From contig NZ_SLZZ01000020.1 in assembly GCF_004346165.1 (NCBI RefSeq), positions 1 to 61,204 on the forward strand: a DNA stretch of 61,204 bases, in the 5' to 3' direction. Every line of letters starts with the position of its first letter. The stretch's first letter is position 1. The position numbers were made by a program, and so were the translations under genes. Positions 24,673 to 35,278 of the stretch are shown here, in pieces. The notes beneath the pieces are model-generated. The model was not told the origin of the DNA, searched no databases, and worked only from the letters and a program-made list of their open reading frames with translations. Source of the DNA: Muricomes intestini (GTDB lineage: Bacteria; Bacillota; Clostridia; Lachnospirales; Lachnospiraceae).

Positions 24673-25677
24673 TCACAATTCCAGCTTTTCCTCTCTGAGA
24701 AGCTTCTTCCGGAATTCCTGATCCTCTGTCATACGGAAAATATCTTTAGTACGGTTCTCCTCAAGGAGCTTTTTCAATAATTGGTTATACCTTCTCTCAC
24801 CTCTTCTCTCACCTCTTCTCTCGCCCCTTTTTTCTCCGTCACGGACCATTTCTTCAATTGCTGTACACATATTTACGCCTCCTAATTCGTTTTCGTAAAA
24901 TTCTGGTTTTTCTCTTAGTGCCGGTATGTCCAAAAATACTGAAATCAATTCGCACCGCTCTCTGGACAAATGACTGTAATGTTCCTCATTCTCTTTTAAT
25001 ATCTTATACAGACCTTTTTTATCATGACAGACTTCAAGTAATTCAAAAACTTCCCGGAGTCCTGTTTTAAAATTCTCTTTATTGACAGTATCACTGCTGG
25101 CAATATGCAGTGCATAATTTGGAAATTTTTCTCTCCACCGAGTAAAGCTACCTGTAAAGTTCAGCATGTCATGCAAGTGGACAGGTTTCGTCCAGTTTTT
25201 CTTATCTCCATAATAAAGCACAATAGTGAGCACGGGTGTCAGTCTGTCATCTTCTGTCAACCCAGAGAGGAATTCAGCAGAATTTTTCAGGTTATGACTG
25301 TGCCTGTTACGTTTGGCCCTTATTTTCATCTGGTCTAAATAATCAACACTGTCGTACGCAAAGCATCTTATGGGCATACCGTAGTGCACCTCCCTCTGTG
25401 CCTCCACCGCTAATATAACCTCCGACTGCCCTTTATCATCCAAACTTTTCATCTGCATCTTGATATCCCGAATCCGGTTTATGTCTCTGATCTTATCGTT
25501 TTCCGTTTTTACCTGTAAAATCTGCCTCTCGCTGCAAGCCACAAGTCTGCTCGGATCTATTACTTGTTCCCCCTGAAAAATGGAGCCGTTAAATAGATCT
25601 GCGAATGTTGTGGCATTTGATAACGCCTTGCAGACCGCGGCATCCCTAGCATTCAGCTTTATTACTCTTTTTCCCAC
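24673..25677 (-). CDS. Rpn-family recombination-promoting nuclease
   Basis: A 334-residue PD-(D/E)XK-type protein of the Rpn/YhgA transposase-like family, linked in E. coli to RecA-independent recombination and DNA cleavage. N-terminal marks include ATTFADLFNGSIFQGEQVID and, later, VILAVEAQREVHYGMPIRC with the E-x-Q of the nuclease core. Near residue 285 there is a short tandem repeat (GERR three times, from a 12-bp DNA repeat) that is likely to vary in copy number. A decayed relative lies immediately downstream. Confidence 0.82.
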   Translation of the reverse strand: MGKRVIKLNARDAAVCKALSNATTFADLFNGSIFQGEQVIDPSRLVACSERQILQVKTENDKIRDINRIRDIKMQMKSLDDKGQSEVILAVEAQREVHYGMPIRCFAYDSVDYLDQMKIRAKRNRHSHNLKNSAEFLSGLTEDDRLTPVLTIVLYYGDKKNWTKPVHLHDMLNFTGSFTRWREKFPNYALHIASSDTVNKENFKTGLREVFELLEVCHDKKGLYKILKENEEHYSHLSRERCELISVFLDIPALREKPEFYENELGGVNMCTAIEEMVRDGEKRGERRGERRGERRYNQLLKKLLEENRTKDIFRMTEDQEFRKKLLREEKLEL

Positions 25678-25787
25678 GTACTTCCTCCTTTTCTCACATT
25701 ATCCGGAAAAGTGGAATATAGGGAGAAGAGAGATTTGCAATATTTGTTGATACAAACATTCTAATCTATAGTATTTGCTATTTCAAT

Positions 25788-27020
25788 GCTATTTATCAGG
25801 CCACGGGAGGTGCTCCCGGCATGGGGATGCTGGCATGGATCGCAGGCGGTTTTGCAAGTATTGTAGCTGCCCTTACCTTTGCGGAGGTGGCGGTTCTCAT
25901 TCCCAGAACCGGGGGTATGGTGGCCTATCTGGGTGAAGTTTACAACGAAAAAGTTGGCTTCCTGGCCGGCTGGATGCAGATTGTTATTTTTTATCCCGCC
26001 TTTTTGGCCGGCTATGGTGTGAAGATTGGCACAGAACTGGGGGAATATTTAGGCATGCAGTACACTTTGCCCATAGCAATGATCGTGATTATCACCTTAG
26101 TTGCCCTGAACACACTGGGCTCTAAAACAGCCGGGGGCATTCAGGTTGTCTCTACCATATGTAAATTGATTCCTCTGTTACTCTTAATGATCTTTGGCTT
26201 TATTTTCGGCAGCGGAAACAACCCTGTCTTTACCCCGGTGGTGGCAGAGGGTAAAAACGTGGCCGCAGCTTTCGGCTCTACATTGCTGGCAGTGCTTTTT
26301 GCTTTTGAGGGCTGGACGAATGTAGGTGCTATCGCCGGTGAGATGAAAAATCCGGGCAGGGATCTTCCCCGGGCAATCGTCGGCGGTGTTTCTATCATCA
26401 TGGCTGTATATCTCATTATCAACATTGCATATTTATGGGTAATACCGGCGGATCAGCTTATGAATTTAGAGTCCCCGGCTTCCGCAGTAGCAATGAAGAT
26501 TTTCGGGCCAACAGGCGGCCTGCTGATTAAAATTGGTATTATTATTTCCGTTCTCGGCGCTGCCAACGGCTTCCTGATGTCTGGCTCGCGGGTTGCCTAT
26601 TTGCTGGCAAGTCAGAATACTTTGCCTGTAAGCCGCCGGCTGAGCAGTTTGAATAAGAATCAGGTTCCGGCTAATTCTATCATTTTAGTGGGGTTTTTGG
26701 CTTGCCTTTATTCTTTAAGCGGCCGGTTTGATATGCTGACTGATCTTGCGGTATTTTCCTGCTGGATTTTTTATACCTTGACTTTCGCTTGTGTTATGAA
26801 ACTGCGCAGAGCAAAGCCTGACCTTCCCCGTAAATACAAGGTGCCCCTTTATCCTGTCGTTCCCATTTTGGCAATTATAAGCGGCCTGTACGTAATTGTA
26901 AGCCAGCTTTTCCTGTCAGGCTCTTTCACTAGGATGCTTTCTATTGGCAGTATTGTTATCACTTTGCTGGGTCTTCCGGTATATATTCTGTCAAAAAAGT
27001 ATTATGCCGCCCGTACGTAA
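25788..27020 (+). pseudogene. APC-family amino-acid permease, 5'-truncated
   Basis: The permease is readable from AIYQATGGAPGMGMLAW on, with about eleven remaining membrane helices and family stretches such as GWTNVGAIAGEMKNPGRDLP. APC permeases normally start ~45 residues earlier with a first helix containing the GSGIF motif. That part is absent: the sequence before 25788 is in frame but unrelated. An ATG at 25821 could give a 399-residue product lacking helix 1 and its substrate-binding loop, so the gene is probably non-functional. The break lies 110 bp from the Rpn gene start. Confidence 0.75.
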
Positions 27021-27069
27021 ACCGCACGGTTGAAAAATCAGCAGTATATCTAAAATGTGGCCCTAATTT

Positions 27070-29007
27070 TTACTGCATCCACTCTTTTATCCACACAAGC
27101 ATTTCCCCCGGCACTCGGTTACACCAGAAGGCATAGGGGATTGCTGTAATCTTTGTGTCTTCATATTTGGGTTTAAAAGTGCTGTATAGCTCCTCACCTT
27201 TCCAGCTTCCATTTTGGATTCTTTTTGCTTCAGCCTGCAGCACGTAGGAGCCGCCAAAGAGATCTTCTGACCATATCTTCTCAGGTGCTACATCTGTTTT
27301 AATATAGTAGGACTGTAAATTTTCCTGATTATCCTGTTCCTCTAAAGCATATACAAGAGGGCCATACATCATACAAACCTTGCCTTCATCTTCCCTTACA
27401 TTGGGGTTCGCATATACATATTGGGGCAGCATCTCATAATCAATAATTATTTGCTGTCCACTTTCTATATTTTTCACAATTGCATACCCATTTTCTTCAT
27501 TAAAATCGCAGGCTTTATCATTAATTGTAATTTGATAATTTAAGGCATATTCCGGGATTCTCAGAGCCAGGCTTTCAGCTCCACTATTTTCCTGAACCTC
27601 CAGAACTACATGTCCTCTCCATGGCATCTGCGACTGCATGTGCACAGATATGTGTCCTTTATCCAATGGTATTTCTGCTTCATTTCCTATATATATATTC
27701 ACATATACTGTGCTACCTTCCGCACAATATATATATTGCCCTAGGCTGCCCAAGGTTCTGGCAATATTAGAGGGGCAGCATGCGACAGAAAACCATTTCT
27801 GGCGGATACTTTTTACATGTTCCTTTGATGTCCGCTCTATACAGGACGGCGGCCACACCTCAAGTGGATTTACATAGAAAAAACTTTTTCCGTCCATGGC
27901 CATTCCCGCCAACACAGTATTATAAAGAGCTCTTTCTACAACATCATAATATTGTGCATTTCTGGTAATCTGTGTCATTCGCCGCCCAAATAATGCAAGT
28001 CCGACAGAGGCACAGGTTTCCGCATAATTATATGCATTCGGCAAATCATAGTCTGTGGTAAACCTTTCAAGTATCCCGGAAGACCCAATACCTCCCGTAA
28101 TATACATTCTCTTTTTTACAATGTTGTTCCAGAGCCTCCCGCATGCCAGAAATAACTCCTCATCCTGATATTCATATGCAAGATCCGCCATAGCACTGTA
28201 CATATAAACTGCACGTACTGCATGTCCTTCGGCTGTCTTCTGTTCCCTGACCGGGAGATGTGACTGAGAATACTCCGGCCTGTAATCATAAAATTCCGGA
28301 AAAATTCTTCTGCCTTCATTTTTTTCAAGTTCCTGCCGGAAATAATCTTTTTGCCCTCTCGCGTCAATAAAGTACTTCGCCAGCTCAAGATATTCTTTCT
28401 TCCCAGTGACTTCATAAAGCTTTACCAGCGCAAGCTCAATCTCCTGATGCCCGGGCACACCATATCTTTTATTTTCTGCGTCTCCAAAAGTATCGTATAC
28501 TAAATCCGCCATCTTGCATACGACCCTCAGCAGCCGCTTATCTCCAAGTACTTCATAGCATGCAACAGCAGCTTCAATCATATGCCCCAGAGTGTAAAGT
28601 TCATGTCCTTCGCAAAGATTCTGGAATTTTTCATCCGGAGCCTTCAAAATGAAATAAGTATTGAAATATCCATCTGGCTGCTGCGTTTTTTCGATTAATG
28701 TTACCGCTTCGTCTATTTTTTGTTTTAATCCTTCATTTGGCTGAATAGATGAGATATATGCTGCCGCTTCAATCCACTTTGCCAAATCAGAATCCTGAAA
28801 GGCAGCCCCATAAAAATCCCCCTCTTCTTCGCCTGCTGCAATCCGGAAGTTGGCCAGACAATGGCTTTTTTCTGCCCCTTCAATCTGGTCATTCATGGCT
28901 TTCCACTGATACTCCAATACTTCCTCCTTTACCAGCTTTTGAAATTTTCCCCAAAACTTATCTTCAATCACAATATTCCTGACCGGAACTAATTTTGCTT
29001 TTTTCAT
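27070..29007 (-). CDS. GH127 beta-L-arabinofuranosidase
   Basis: A 645-residue cytosolic glycoside hydrolase with an N-terminal (alpha/alpha)6 barrel and C-terminal beta domains. GH127 active-site residues known from Bifidobacterium HypBA1 are visible: E314 as acid/base candidate, E330 and C332 in YAETCAS, and C410-C411 in SVACCPSN, with C410 as the nucleophile and the others binding zinc. E314-E330-C332 spacing equals that of HypBA1. It removes beta-L-arabinofuranose, e.g. from hydroxyproline-rich plant glycans, after uptake. Last gene of the YesMN-importer operon; starts 44 bp inside the kinase gene with its own GGAGG. Confidence 0.88.
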   Translation of the reverse strand: MKKAKLVPVRNIVIEDKFWGKFQKLVKEEVLEYQWKAMNDQIEGAEKSHCLANFRIAAGEEEGDFYGAAFQDSDLAKWIEAAAYISSIQPNEGLKQKIDEAVTLIEKTQQPDGYFNTYFILKAPDEKFQNLCEGHELYTLGHMIEAAVACYEVLGDKRLLRVVCKMADLVYDTFGDAENKRYGVPGHQEIELALVKLYEVTGKKEYLELAKYFIDARGQKDYFRQELEKNEGRRIFPEFYDYRPEYSQSHLPVREQKTAEGHAVRAVYMYSAMADLAYEYQDEELFLACGRLWNNIVKKRMYITGGIGSSGILERFTTDYDLPNAYNYAETCASVGLALFGRRMTQITRNAQYYDVVERALYNTVLAGMAMDGKSFFYVNPLEVWPPSCIERTSKEHVKSIRQKWFSVACCPSNIARTLGSLGQYIYCAEGSTVYVNIYIGNEAEIPLDKGHISVHMQSQMPWRGHVVLEVQENSGAESLALRIPEYALNYQITINDKACDFNEENGYAIVKNIESGQQIIIDYEMLPQYVYANPNVREDEGKVCMMYGPLVYALEEQDNQENLQSYYIKTDVAPEKIWSEDLFGGSYVLQAEAKRIQNGSWKGEELYSTFKPKYEDTKITAIPYAFWCNRVPGEMLVWIKEWMQ

Positions 29008-30691
29008 GTGTGTCCTCCTTCTCTTTCAGTACACCTTCCAAGCACAGGGTAACAAAAGTGCCTTCCTCCCATTCACTATTTACCGTGATGCCGCTTTTGG
29101 AGCCATACATCAGCCTGAGTCTTTGATGAACATTCCAGAGGCCATAGCCTCCCTGCTGCCTTTCTTCTTGCTTTTCGCTGTCTGCCTGTAATTTTTCTCT
29201 CAATGCATCCAGCTGATTTGGAAGCATACCTATACCATTATCCTGTACTTCGATAATTAAGTCTTCCTCCTGCTTTTTGCACCGGATTATAATCCTGCCT
29301 TTTCTGCCAGCATCTCTCAATCCATGATATACACTATTTTCCACAGCCGGCTGGACAATGCATTTCATTACTCTGACATTTTCCAATCCAGAGGGCAGCT
29401 CTATGTTCCATGACAGTTGTCCGGGAAATCTGATGCTCTGAATTTCCAAATACGCACTTACCTGGGCAAGTTCATCTTTAAGTCTGATAATTTCCATTCC
29501 CTGGCTTAAACTGATCCTAAAAAAATCTGATAAAGCAATCGCCAGCTCTGCACATTGTCTATCATTATTTTTTCTTGCAAACATAGCGATAGAATCCAAA
29601 GCATTATATAAAAAGTGGGGGTTGATCTGGTATTGCATGGTTTCCAGCTCTAGGTAATTTCTTTCCTTTTCATCCCTGATCACTTTTTCCAGCAATTCTT
29701 CAATCTCACTGGACATAGCATTTAAGGTTTTTCCAAGCTGCCCGATTTCGTCATCTCCGCTGATCGGTACTTTTACCCTTTTGCCGCCCTCACCGATCTG
29801 CTTCATTGCTTTTTTCATATCTGAAATTGGTTTCGTAATTCTTCCTGATAAATAGACAATCAGTACAATACTAATCAGGAGCAGGCAGACCAGTTCTGCC
29901 ATTATTACCTTCAGAATTGTATATACAGATTTATAAGCCACTGCTTTTTCAATCTCAGCAGTTAATACCCAGCCTTCCATTTTCTCCGTACAGGAAACCG
30001 CAATTTTATTTTCGGCTTCTGGTTCTCCCTGCGTAAGATTCAGTTCATCCTTCGTCGCATATAACCTGTAAGAACTGTTTTCATCCATCAGAAACTGCTC
30101 CATGCGCCCCATAAATTCCTTTTTATCTATCATCATACAGACTACACCTATTTTCCTTGTTAAATCTGTAGTATTATTATTTATGATTCTGTACACCGTC
30201 AGCTGATTGTCTTTATCTGAGCCATACCAGACTGCCGATGCATCTTTTCTGATTGTGTTCTCGGGATTACTTTTCAGAAAATCAGACATTTTCCCTTCTC
30301 CAAGGTTACTGTAAATACGTCCCTGATTATCCAGCAGGTAAATCCCCTGAATAATATTATCATAATCCGTATAGGACAAAATTTTGTTGCGGAGTTCAGT
30401 CTTGAAAACGGGCTTCGTTTTCCCCTCTGTCTGATTTGCCTGTTCTAAAAAATTTTGAATTTCAGGGTCGCCAATGATATTCACCATGTACGTTTCCATT
30501 TTATTCTTTTCAGTTACTGCCTGTAATAGTGCAGACTCCGTAAACCGCTCCAGATGATTCGAATACAGCTCCATCATGGAAGGCCTGAGATATACCTCCG
30601 TGACAATTGCCATCACTACAATTTGAAAAATAGTGATACCCATAAAGAAAAAGATAATTCTGTTTTTAATGGATTTGAACCTTCGCCTCAT
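28964..30691 (-). CDS. YesM-type sensor histidine kinase
   Basis: A 575-residue membrane kinase. Helix 1 (~12-34) and helix 2 (~256-282) flank an extracellular sensor of ~220 residues; a HAMP domain follows (KPISDMKKAMKQI). The phospho-acceptor is H359 in INPHFLYNAL, of the LytS/YesM His-kinase class, and the ATPase domain has VQPAVENSVYHG and DNGIGM. It probably senses extracellular sugar or the loaded binding protein and phosphorylates the adjacent regulator, whose gene overlaps by 4 bp. Confidence 0.9.
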   Translation of the reverse strand: MRRRFKSIKNRIIFFFMGITIFQIVVMAIVTEVYLRPSMMELYSNHLERFTESALLQAVTEKNKMETYMVNIIGDPEIQNFLEQANQTEGKTKPVFKTELRNKILSYTDYDNIIQGIYLLDNQGRIYSNLGEGKMSDFLKSNPENTIRKDASAVWYGSDKDNQLTVYRIINNNTTDLTRKIGVVCMMIDKKEFMGRMEQFLMDENSSYRLYATKDELNLTQGEPEAENKIAVSCTEKMEGWVLTAEIEKAVAYKSVYTILKVIMAELVCLLLISIVLIVYLSGRITKPISDMKKAMKQIGEGGKRVKVPISGDDEIGQLGKTLNAMSSEIEELLEKVIRDEKERNYLELETMQYQINPHFLYNALDSIAMFARKNNDRQCAELAIALSDFFRISLSQGMEIIRLKDELAQVSAYLEIQSIRFPGQLSWNIELPSGLENVRVMKCIVQPAVENSVYHGLRDAGRKGRIIIRCKKQEEDLIIEVQDNGIGMLPNQLDALREKLQADSEKQEERQQGGYGLWNVHQRLRLMYGSKSGITVNSEWEEGTFVTLCLEGVLKEKEDTHEKSKISSGQEYCD

Positions 30692-32232
30692 GAAGCATTC
30701 CTTTCCCTGTACTCCTTAGGGGATAAGCCCGTATACTTTTTAAAAAGTACACTAAAATAATTAGGATTGCGGTAGCCTGCCTCTTCCGCAATCATATAGC
30801 TTCTTTTCCCTGTATATTTCAGCATTTCCTGTGCTGCTCTCATTCTGGTATTTGTAATATACTCCATACAGGTGCGCCCTGTTATGCTTCCGAAGATACG
30901 TGAAAGATAATTGGGGGTAACTCCAATGTGCCCGGCTAACGAAGCTACAGTTAATCCAGGATCCGAATATTCCTTTTCGATTTTCTGTTTTGCTTCCTCC
31001 ACCATAATCTCTATATACCTTTTTGAAGCGTTACTTTGTGCACGTGCAAAAATGTCCATAATTGTCAGAAACTTTTCTTCCACTCTGTCATAATTGGTGA
31101 TTGCCTGCTCTGTGTCCTCAAACTCTTTCAAAATCTCTACACCAAATTCATCTGCCAGTCTTCCCAGTACTCCCAGAAATTGCAGCAATTCCTTTCGGGA
31201 TTCTTCTATGGATACTTTCGGAGACATAATCTCCCTCAAAAAATTTTTAGTCATACTTTCGTCGAGAGTATCATGGAAACGAAGCATTTTAGTAATTTTA
31301 TGCTCCATATCATATGGATATTTTTTATTTGTATTTTCGATTCGCCGGATATCTTTGTAATACATATAGAACATTGTACTCCCATTACAGATAAATCTCA
31401 CCGCTTCTGCTGCCTGCGCCGCGCTTTTCCTAACTTCTGTAATATCTTCCACTGTTGTCCCTATGCCGAAATACACCTCTATATTTAGGTTCTGCCGAAT
31501 AGACTCTTTTAAAATCTCTATTTTGTCTCTTCTGACATCCCCATTGATAATGAAAATTTCCATGTTTTCATAAGGCAGTCCATATAAATATCTATCTGGT
31601 ATAATTTCAGCTGCAAGCTGCTGAAGAGCTAATTCTTCTGTCAATTTATTTTGCTGCATCTCTTCCTTTTTCCACAAAGCAATGCAGCAAAACTTATCTT
31701 CCACAGTTGTGATTTCCAATTCCTTCATGCTTGCCGCTACATTTTCTAACCTATCATTTCTATTCGTCAGCAAATCATTCCAAAACTGATTTTTCATCAC
31801 AGGTATATACTGATCCAATTTTTTCTCTGCTATTCTCACCCAGTCCTTGAGCTTCATCCGCTCCTCAATGTCATGCCTTACTTCCTGAAGAATCTGTCTG
31901 AGTTTTTCCGCAGAAACAGGCTTTAGTAAATATCGTTTTACCCCCAGGCGCATAGCCTCCTGTGCAAGATCAAATCTCTCGTGCCCCGAGAGAATAATAA
32001 TGTCACACATCTGATTACTCTCTCTAAGCATTTGTATAAATTCAATTCCGTTTAAAATTGGCATGTAAAGATCTGTTATGATAATATCAACGGTTTCTTT
32101 TTCCAGGTACTGCAGTGCCTCTATGGCACCTTCAAATAATATCGGCTGCTCAAATCTCTCTTCTCCCCAGTCAATCATTTGTGCCAGCCCTTCCCTGATA
32201 CTCACTTCATCCTCTACTATCATTATCTTCAT
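30688..32232 (-). CDS. YesN-type response regulator (receiver plus AraC HTH)
   Basis: A 514-residue regulator. The receiver has E7/D8 acidic residues, phospho-acceptor D54 (IITDLYMPILNG) and the Lys in LLKPV. A long middle region of the YesN type follows, and the C-terminus is a double-HTH AraC domain (about residues 410-510; GLTVASLAGHIGVTPNYLSR and YRNPNYFSVLFKKYTGLSP). It probably activates the neighbouring importer and hydrolase genes when phosphorylated by the YesM kinase. Confidence 0.92.
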   Translation of the reverse strand: MKIMIVEDEVSIREGLAQMIDWGEERFEQPILFEGAIEALQYLEKETVDIIITDLYMPILNGIEFIQMLRESNQMCDIIILSGHERFDLAQEAMRLGVKRYLLKPVSAEKLRQILQEVRHDIEERMKLKDWVRIAEKKLDQYIPVMKNQFWNDLLTNRNDRLENVAASMKELEITTVEDKFCCIALWKKEEMQQNKLTEELALQQLAAEIIPDRYLYGLPYENMEIFIINGDVRRDKIEILKESIRQNLNIEVYFGIGTTVEDITEVRKSAAQAAEAVRFICNGSTMFYMYYKDIRRIENTNKKYPYDMEHKITKMLRFHDTLDESMTKNFLREIMSPKVSIEESRKELLQFLGVLGRLADEFGVEILKEFEDTEQAITNYDRVEEKFLTIMDIFARAQSNASKRYIEIMVEEAKQKIEKEYSDPGLTVASLAGHIGVTPNYLSRIFGSITGRTCMEYITNTRMRAAQEMLKYTGKRSYMIAEEAGYRNPNYFSVLFKKYTGLSPKEYRERNAS

Positions 32233-32251
32233 GCCATCACCTCTTATTTTA

Positions 32252-33082
32252 CTAACCTTTTACTGCCCCGGCTGTCATACCGCCGATTATCTTATCTGTC
32301 AAAAGTGCATAGATTACAATTGTAGGTAATATAGAAATAACCATTGCCGCAAAAGCATACGCATAGTTTGCCTCAAATGTAGTTAAGAAAGAGCGGATTG
32401 CCACCTGAATCGTCCTTGAAGAATCACTTTGATTCAAAAGATTTGCAAACAGCAATTCATTCCACGAGTTAATTACAAGAAATACACAAGCCGTTACAAT
32501 CCCCGGCTTAGAAATCGGAAGCACAATTTTCCGAAAAGCCTGCCCAGAATCAGCGCCGTCTATCTTAGCCGATTCCAACAGCTCTAAAGGAATCGTATCC
32601 ATATAGCCTTTTATAACCATAAAACTCATGGGAAGATTTACTCCCGCGTAAACAAGAGCAATGCCAAGTACACTGTCATAAAGACCAATTTTATTTATCA
32701 TAACATAGTATGGCACCATAAAGGCATTTGTCGGTATAAACAGGCACATAAAAAGCAGTACCGTCAGAGCCTTTTTTGTTCTGAATTTGTGCATCATAGC
32801 ATAGGATGCAAGGGTTGCCGCACAAATAGATAAAACAGTTGCCAATGCCGCTATCACCACAGAATTTAAAAAATACAGTACCATCGGATGGCTTTTCATC
32901 ACTGCAATATAATTATCAAAGGAAAGATGTTTAGGAGCCTCAAAAGGAGCATTAAATAAATCTGCATTTGGTCTGAAGGAAGAAAGGACCAGCCACAAAA
33001 ATGGCACTAACATTAAAATCAATACCAAGAACATAAAAACATACAGCATTACCCTGGCGGGTGTCGTTTTTCTATTTTTCAT
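32252..33082 (-). CDS. Sugar ABC transporter permease (MalG type)
   Basis: A 276-residue permease with six membrane helices and the EAA loop (ELLESAKIDGADSGQAFRKI) that contacts an ATPase. The start at 33082 (MKNRKTTPARVML) is chosen because GAGAGG precedes it and it leaves only an 11-bp overlap with the MalF-type gene; an earlier in-frame start at 33118 is less likely. No ATPase gene is in the cluster; a shared MsmK/MsmX-type ATPase elsewhere is typical for such importers. Confidence 0.88.
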   Translation of the reverse strand: MKNRKTTPARVMLYVFMFLVLILMLVPFLWLVLSSFRPNADLFNAPFEAPKHLSFDNYIAVMKSHPMVLYFLNSVVIAALATVLSICAATLASYAMMHKFRTKKALTVLLFMCLFIPTNAFMVPYYVMINKIGLYDSVLGIALVYAGVNLPMSFMVIKGYMDTIPLELLESAKIDGADSGQAFRKIVLPISKPGIVTACVFLVINSWNELLFANLLNQSDSSRTIQVAIRSFLTTFEANYAYAFAAMVISILPTIVIYALLTDKIIGGMTAGAVKG

Positions 33083-33941
33083 AATGACTTTTCCTCTCTT
33101 TCTGAAGAATATTGACAAATACCATGATTACCATGCCAAGCAATACCGTAACGAGTCCTGCTGCCATAGAGATTCCATATCTGTTTGCTCCAACCATTTC
33201 TTTATATATATATAACGATAAATTCATCGTACTGTTGGCCGGTCCTCCTCCTGTCATCAAGAACGGATATTCAAATGTCCGTAAACAGAATGCCAGATTT
33301 AACATGATATTCGTAATGATCGCCGGCTTTACCAACGGAAGATATACTTTTAAATCTACCTGGATAGATGTCGCCCCGTCCACAACTGCTGCCTCATATA
33401 ATTCTTTCGGTATTGTCGAAAGCTGTGTTAAAAAAATGATCATAGTCAGTCCCGCATATAAAACAAATGGCACGATATTGCACACAAGTGCCGTACCCGG
33501 ATCATTTAGCCAGGCATGTGTCAGCCTGCCAAGTCCAACTGCTTTTAACATATTATTTAAGAGTCCCACATCCACATGATAAATAAAGTACCATAAAAAC
33601 GCAACTGCGGTTGTAGAAATCACATTTGGAATAAAGTACATGACTCTCATAAATTTCCAGCCCTTTGGTTTTCTGTTAAGAATCAATGCCAGCAATAACC
33701 CAAAAGGGATGTGTATAAACAATGCTGCCAACAGCCAGATAATTGTATTTTTTAATGCTGTACGAAATACAGGATCACTCACTATATATTTAAAGTTATC
33801 TATTCCAATAAATATTTTCTCTCCAAGACCATTCCACTCAAAAAAGCTAAGATATATAAGGTAGCAGAGCGGAAATAAGAAAAATGCCACAATCAGCACC
33901 ACTGCCGGAACCATATAAAGTAAGGTCTGTCTCTTTTTCAT
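33072..33941 (-). CDS. Sugar ABC transporter permease (MalF type)
   Basis: A 289-residue permease with six helices, an EAA loop (ELYEAAVVDGATSIQVDLKV) and the TGGGPANSTM segment common to CUT1 permeases. It pairs with the MalG-type permease encoded next. It lies 20 bp after the binding protein gene. Oligosaccharide importer of the CUT1 class. Confidence 0.88.
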   Translation of the reverse strand: MKKRQTLLYMVPAVVLIVAFFLFPLCYLIYLSFFEWNGLGEKIFIGIDNFKYIVSDPVFRTALKNTIIWLLAALFIHIPFGLLLALILNRKPKGWKFMRVMYFIPNVISTTAVAFLWYFIYHVDVGLLNNMLKAVGLGRLTHAWLNDPGTALVCNIVPFVLYAGLTMIIFLTQLSTIPKELYEAAVVDGATSIQVDLKVYLPLVKPAIITNIMLNLAFCLRTFEYPFLMTGGGPANSTMNLSLYIYKEMVGANRYGISMAAGLVTVLLGMVIMVFVNILQKERKSHYEK

Positions 33942-33961
33942 AATTACCGCTCCTCCCCGGT

Positions 33962-35248
33962 TTATTTATTTTCTGCTGCCAGCTGATCTACAAATTCATC
34001 TGGTGTTACATTGCCTAACATAAGGCTTTCCAGCAATGACGGCAATTTTGAATTTGCCGCTGTTGTCAAGTTTCTCTGTATGTTGACAGTGCTTTGCTCT
34101 ACCTTTGAATTTAATTGCAGATATTCACCCAGAAGTCCTGTTGTTGCTTTTACATCTGAATCCTCCATATCAAGCTTTGGAGAAAGGAACACCGCGCCCT
34201 CGAGTGTAAGCTGTTTCACACTGTCTTCAGATGTAATAAACTTCATAAACTTTACAATTGCTTTTTCTTTTTCTTTATCATCTGTTTTTGCAGCTGCCCA
34301 GGGTGTCTGTGCATCTGTCACGACATAATTCTCAGCCACTTTTCCATCCTGGAATGACGGCATCTGTGCGATTCCAACTTTGTCCTTAATAGGCTCAAGG
34401 GAGCCGATCAGCCAGGGTCCATCGATTACCATTGCTGTTTTTTCTGAGACAAAATTATTCATTGCAACAGAATAGTTCGCCCCAATCGCATCTGATGTTG
34501 TATATTTTGTAAGCTCAGCAAGCTTCGCCGCCGCGTCCTTCATTTCGTCTGTGTCAATATCTCCGCCTTCATTTAATTTATCAACACCCGCATAGCTTGC
34601 CGCCAGATAAGTGAATAAATTACATGTATACCATGCATCGTCTGCAGTATACAGAGAAAATGGAGTAATTCCCGCTTTTTCCAATTTCTTGCAATCTTCT
34701 GTCATTTCATCCCATGTAGCAGGAAATTCTGAAATCCCGGCCTTCGAGAATAAATCTTTATTATAATACATCACTGCCCCGGCTTTTTCGAAAGGAATTG
34801 AGGTGATTTCTCCATTCACCGTCAGAGTTTCCAAATCCCCTTCACCAAATCTTGCCTTCCACTCATCATCCATGTAATCTGAAAAATCCATGAGTTTTCC
34901 GGATTCCTGCCTTGAAAGATCATTTGGATTAAAATTGTAATGGAAAATGTCCGGGGTCGTGTCCGTAGAAATCATGGTCTTAACCTTTTCCTGATAAGCC
35001 GGGAAGTCCGGATTAACTGTTACCTTCACCTCAATTTCCCCTTCATTGTCCTTATTAAACTGTTCAATCAACGCATTCAGAGCTGCGCCTCTCTCTGAGT
35101 CTGTGCTCCAGCTGTGATACATGTCCAAAACAATTGCTCCTGAATCAGACTTCCGGGTTTCCTTTTTGTCGGCTTTCTGCCCACATCCTGCAGTTAACGA
35201 TATAACCATTGCAGCTGTCATTAAAATACTTAAAACTCTTTTTTTCAT
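33962..35248 (-). CDS. Sugar-binding lipoprotein (CUT1)
   Basis: A 428-residue extracellular solute-binding protein, with lipobox LTAGC and lipid-modified C22. The fold is cluster D/B type with the usual VIDGPWLIGSL and PWAAAKTD segments. It captures an oligosaccharide, presumably an arabinofuranoside-containing one given the GH127 gene in the operon, but specificity cannot be read from sequence. Confidence 0.88.
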   Translation of the reverse strand: MKKRVLSILMTAAMVISLTAGCGQKADKKETRKSDSGAIVLDMYHSWSTDSERGAALNALIEQFNKDNEGEIEVKVTVNPDFPAYQEKVKTMISTDTTPDIFHYNFNPNDLSRQESGKLMDFSDYMDDEWKARFGEGDLETLTVNGEITSIPFEKAGAVMYYNKDLFSKAGISEFPATWDEMTEDCKKLEKAGITPFSLYTADDAWYTCNLFTYLAASYAGVDKLNEGGDIDTDEMKDAAAKLAELTKYTTSDAIGANYSVAMNNFVSEKTAMVIDGPWLIGSLEPIKDKVGIAQMPSFQDGKVAENYVVTDAQTPWAAAKTDDKEKEKAIVKFMKFITSEDSVKQLTLEGAVFLSPKLDMEDSDVKATTGLLGEYLQLNSKVEQSTVNIQRNLTTAANSKLPSLLESLMLGNVTPDEFVDQLAAENK

Positions 35249-35278
35249 TTTCTTCTCCTCCTTGTATTGTTGTATATC

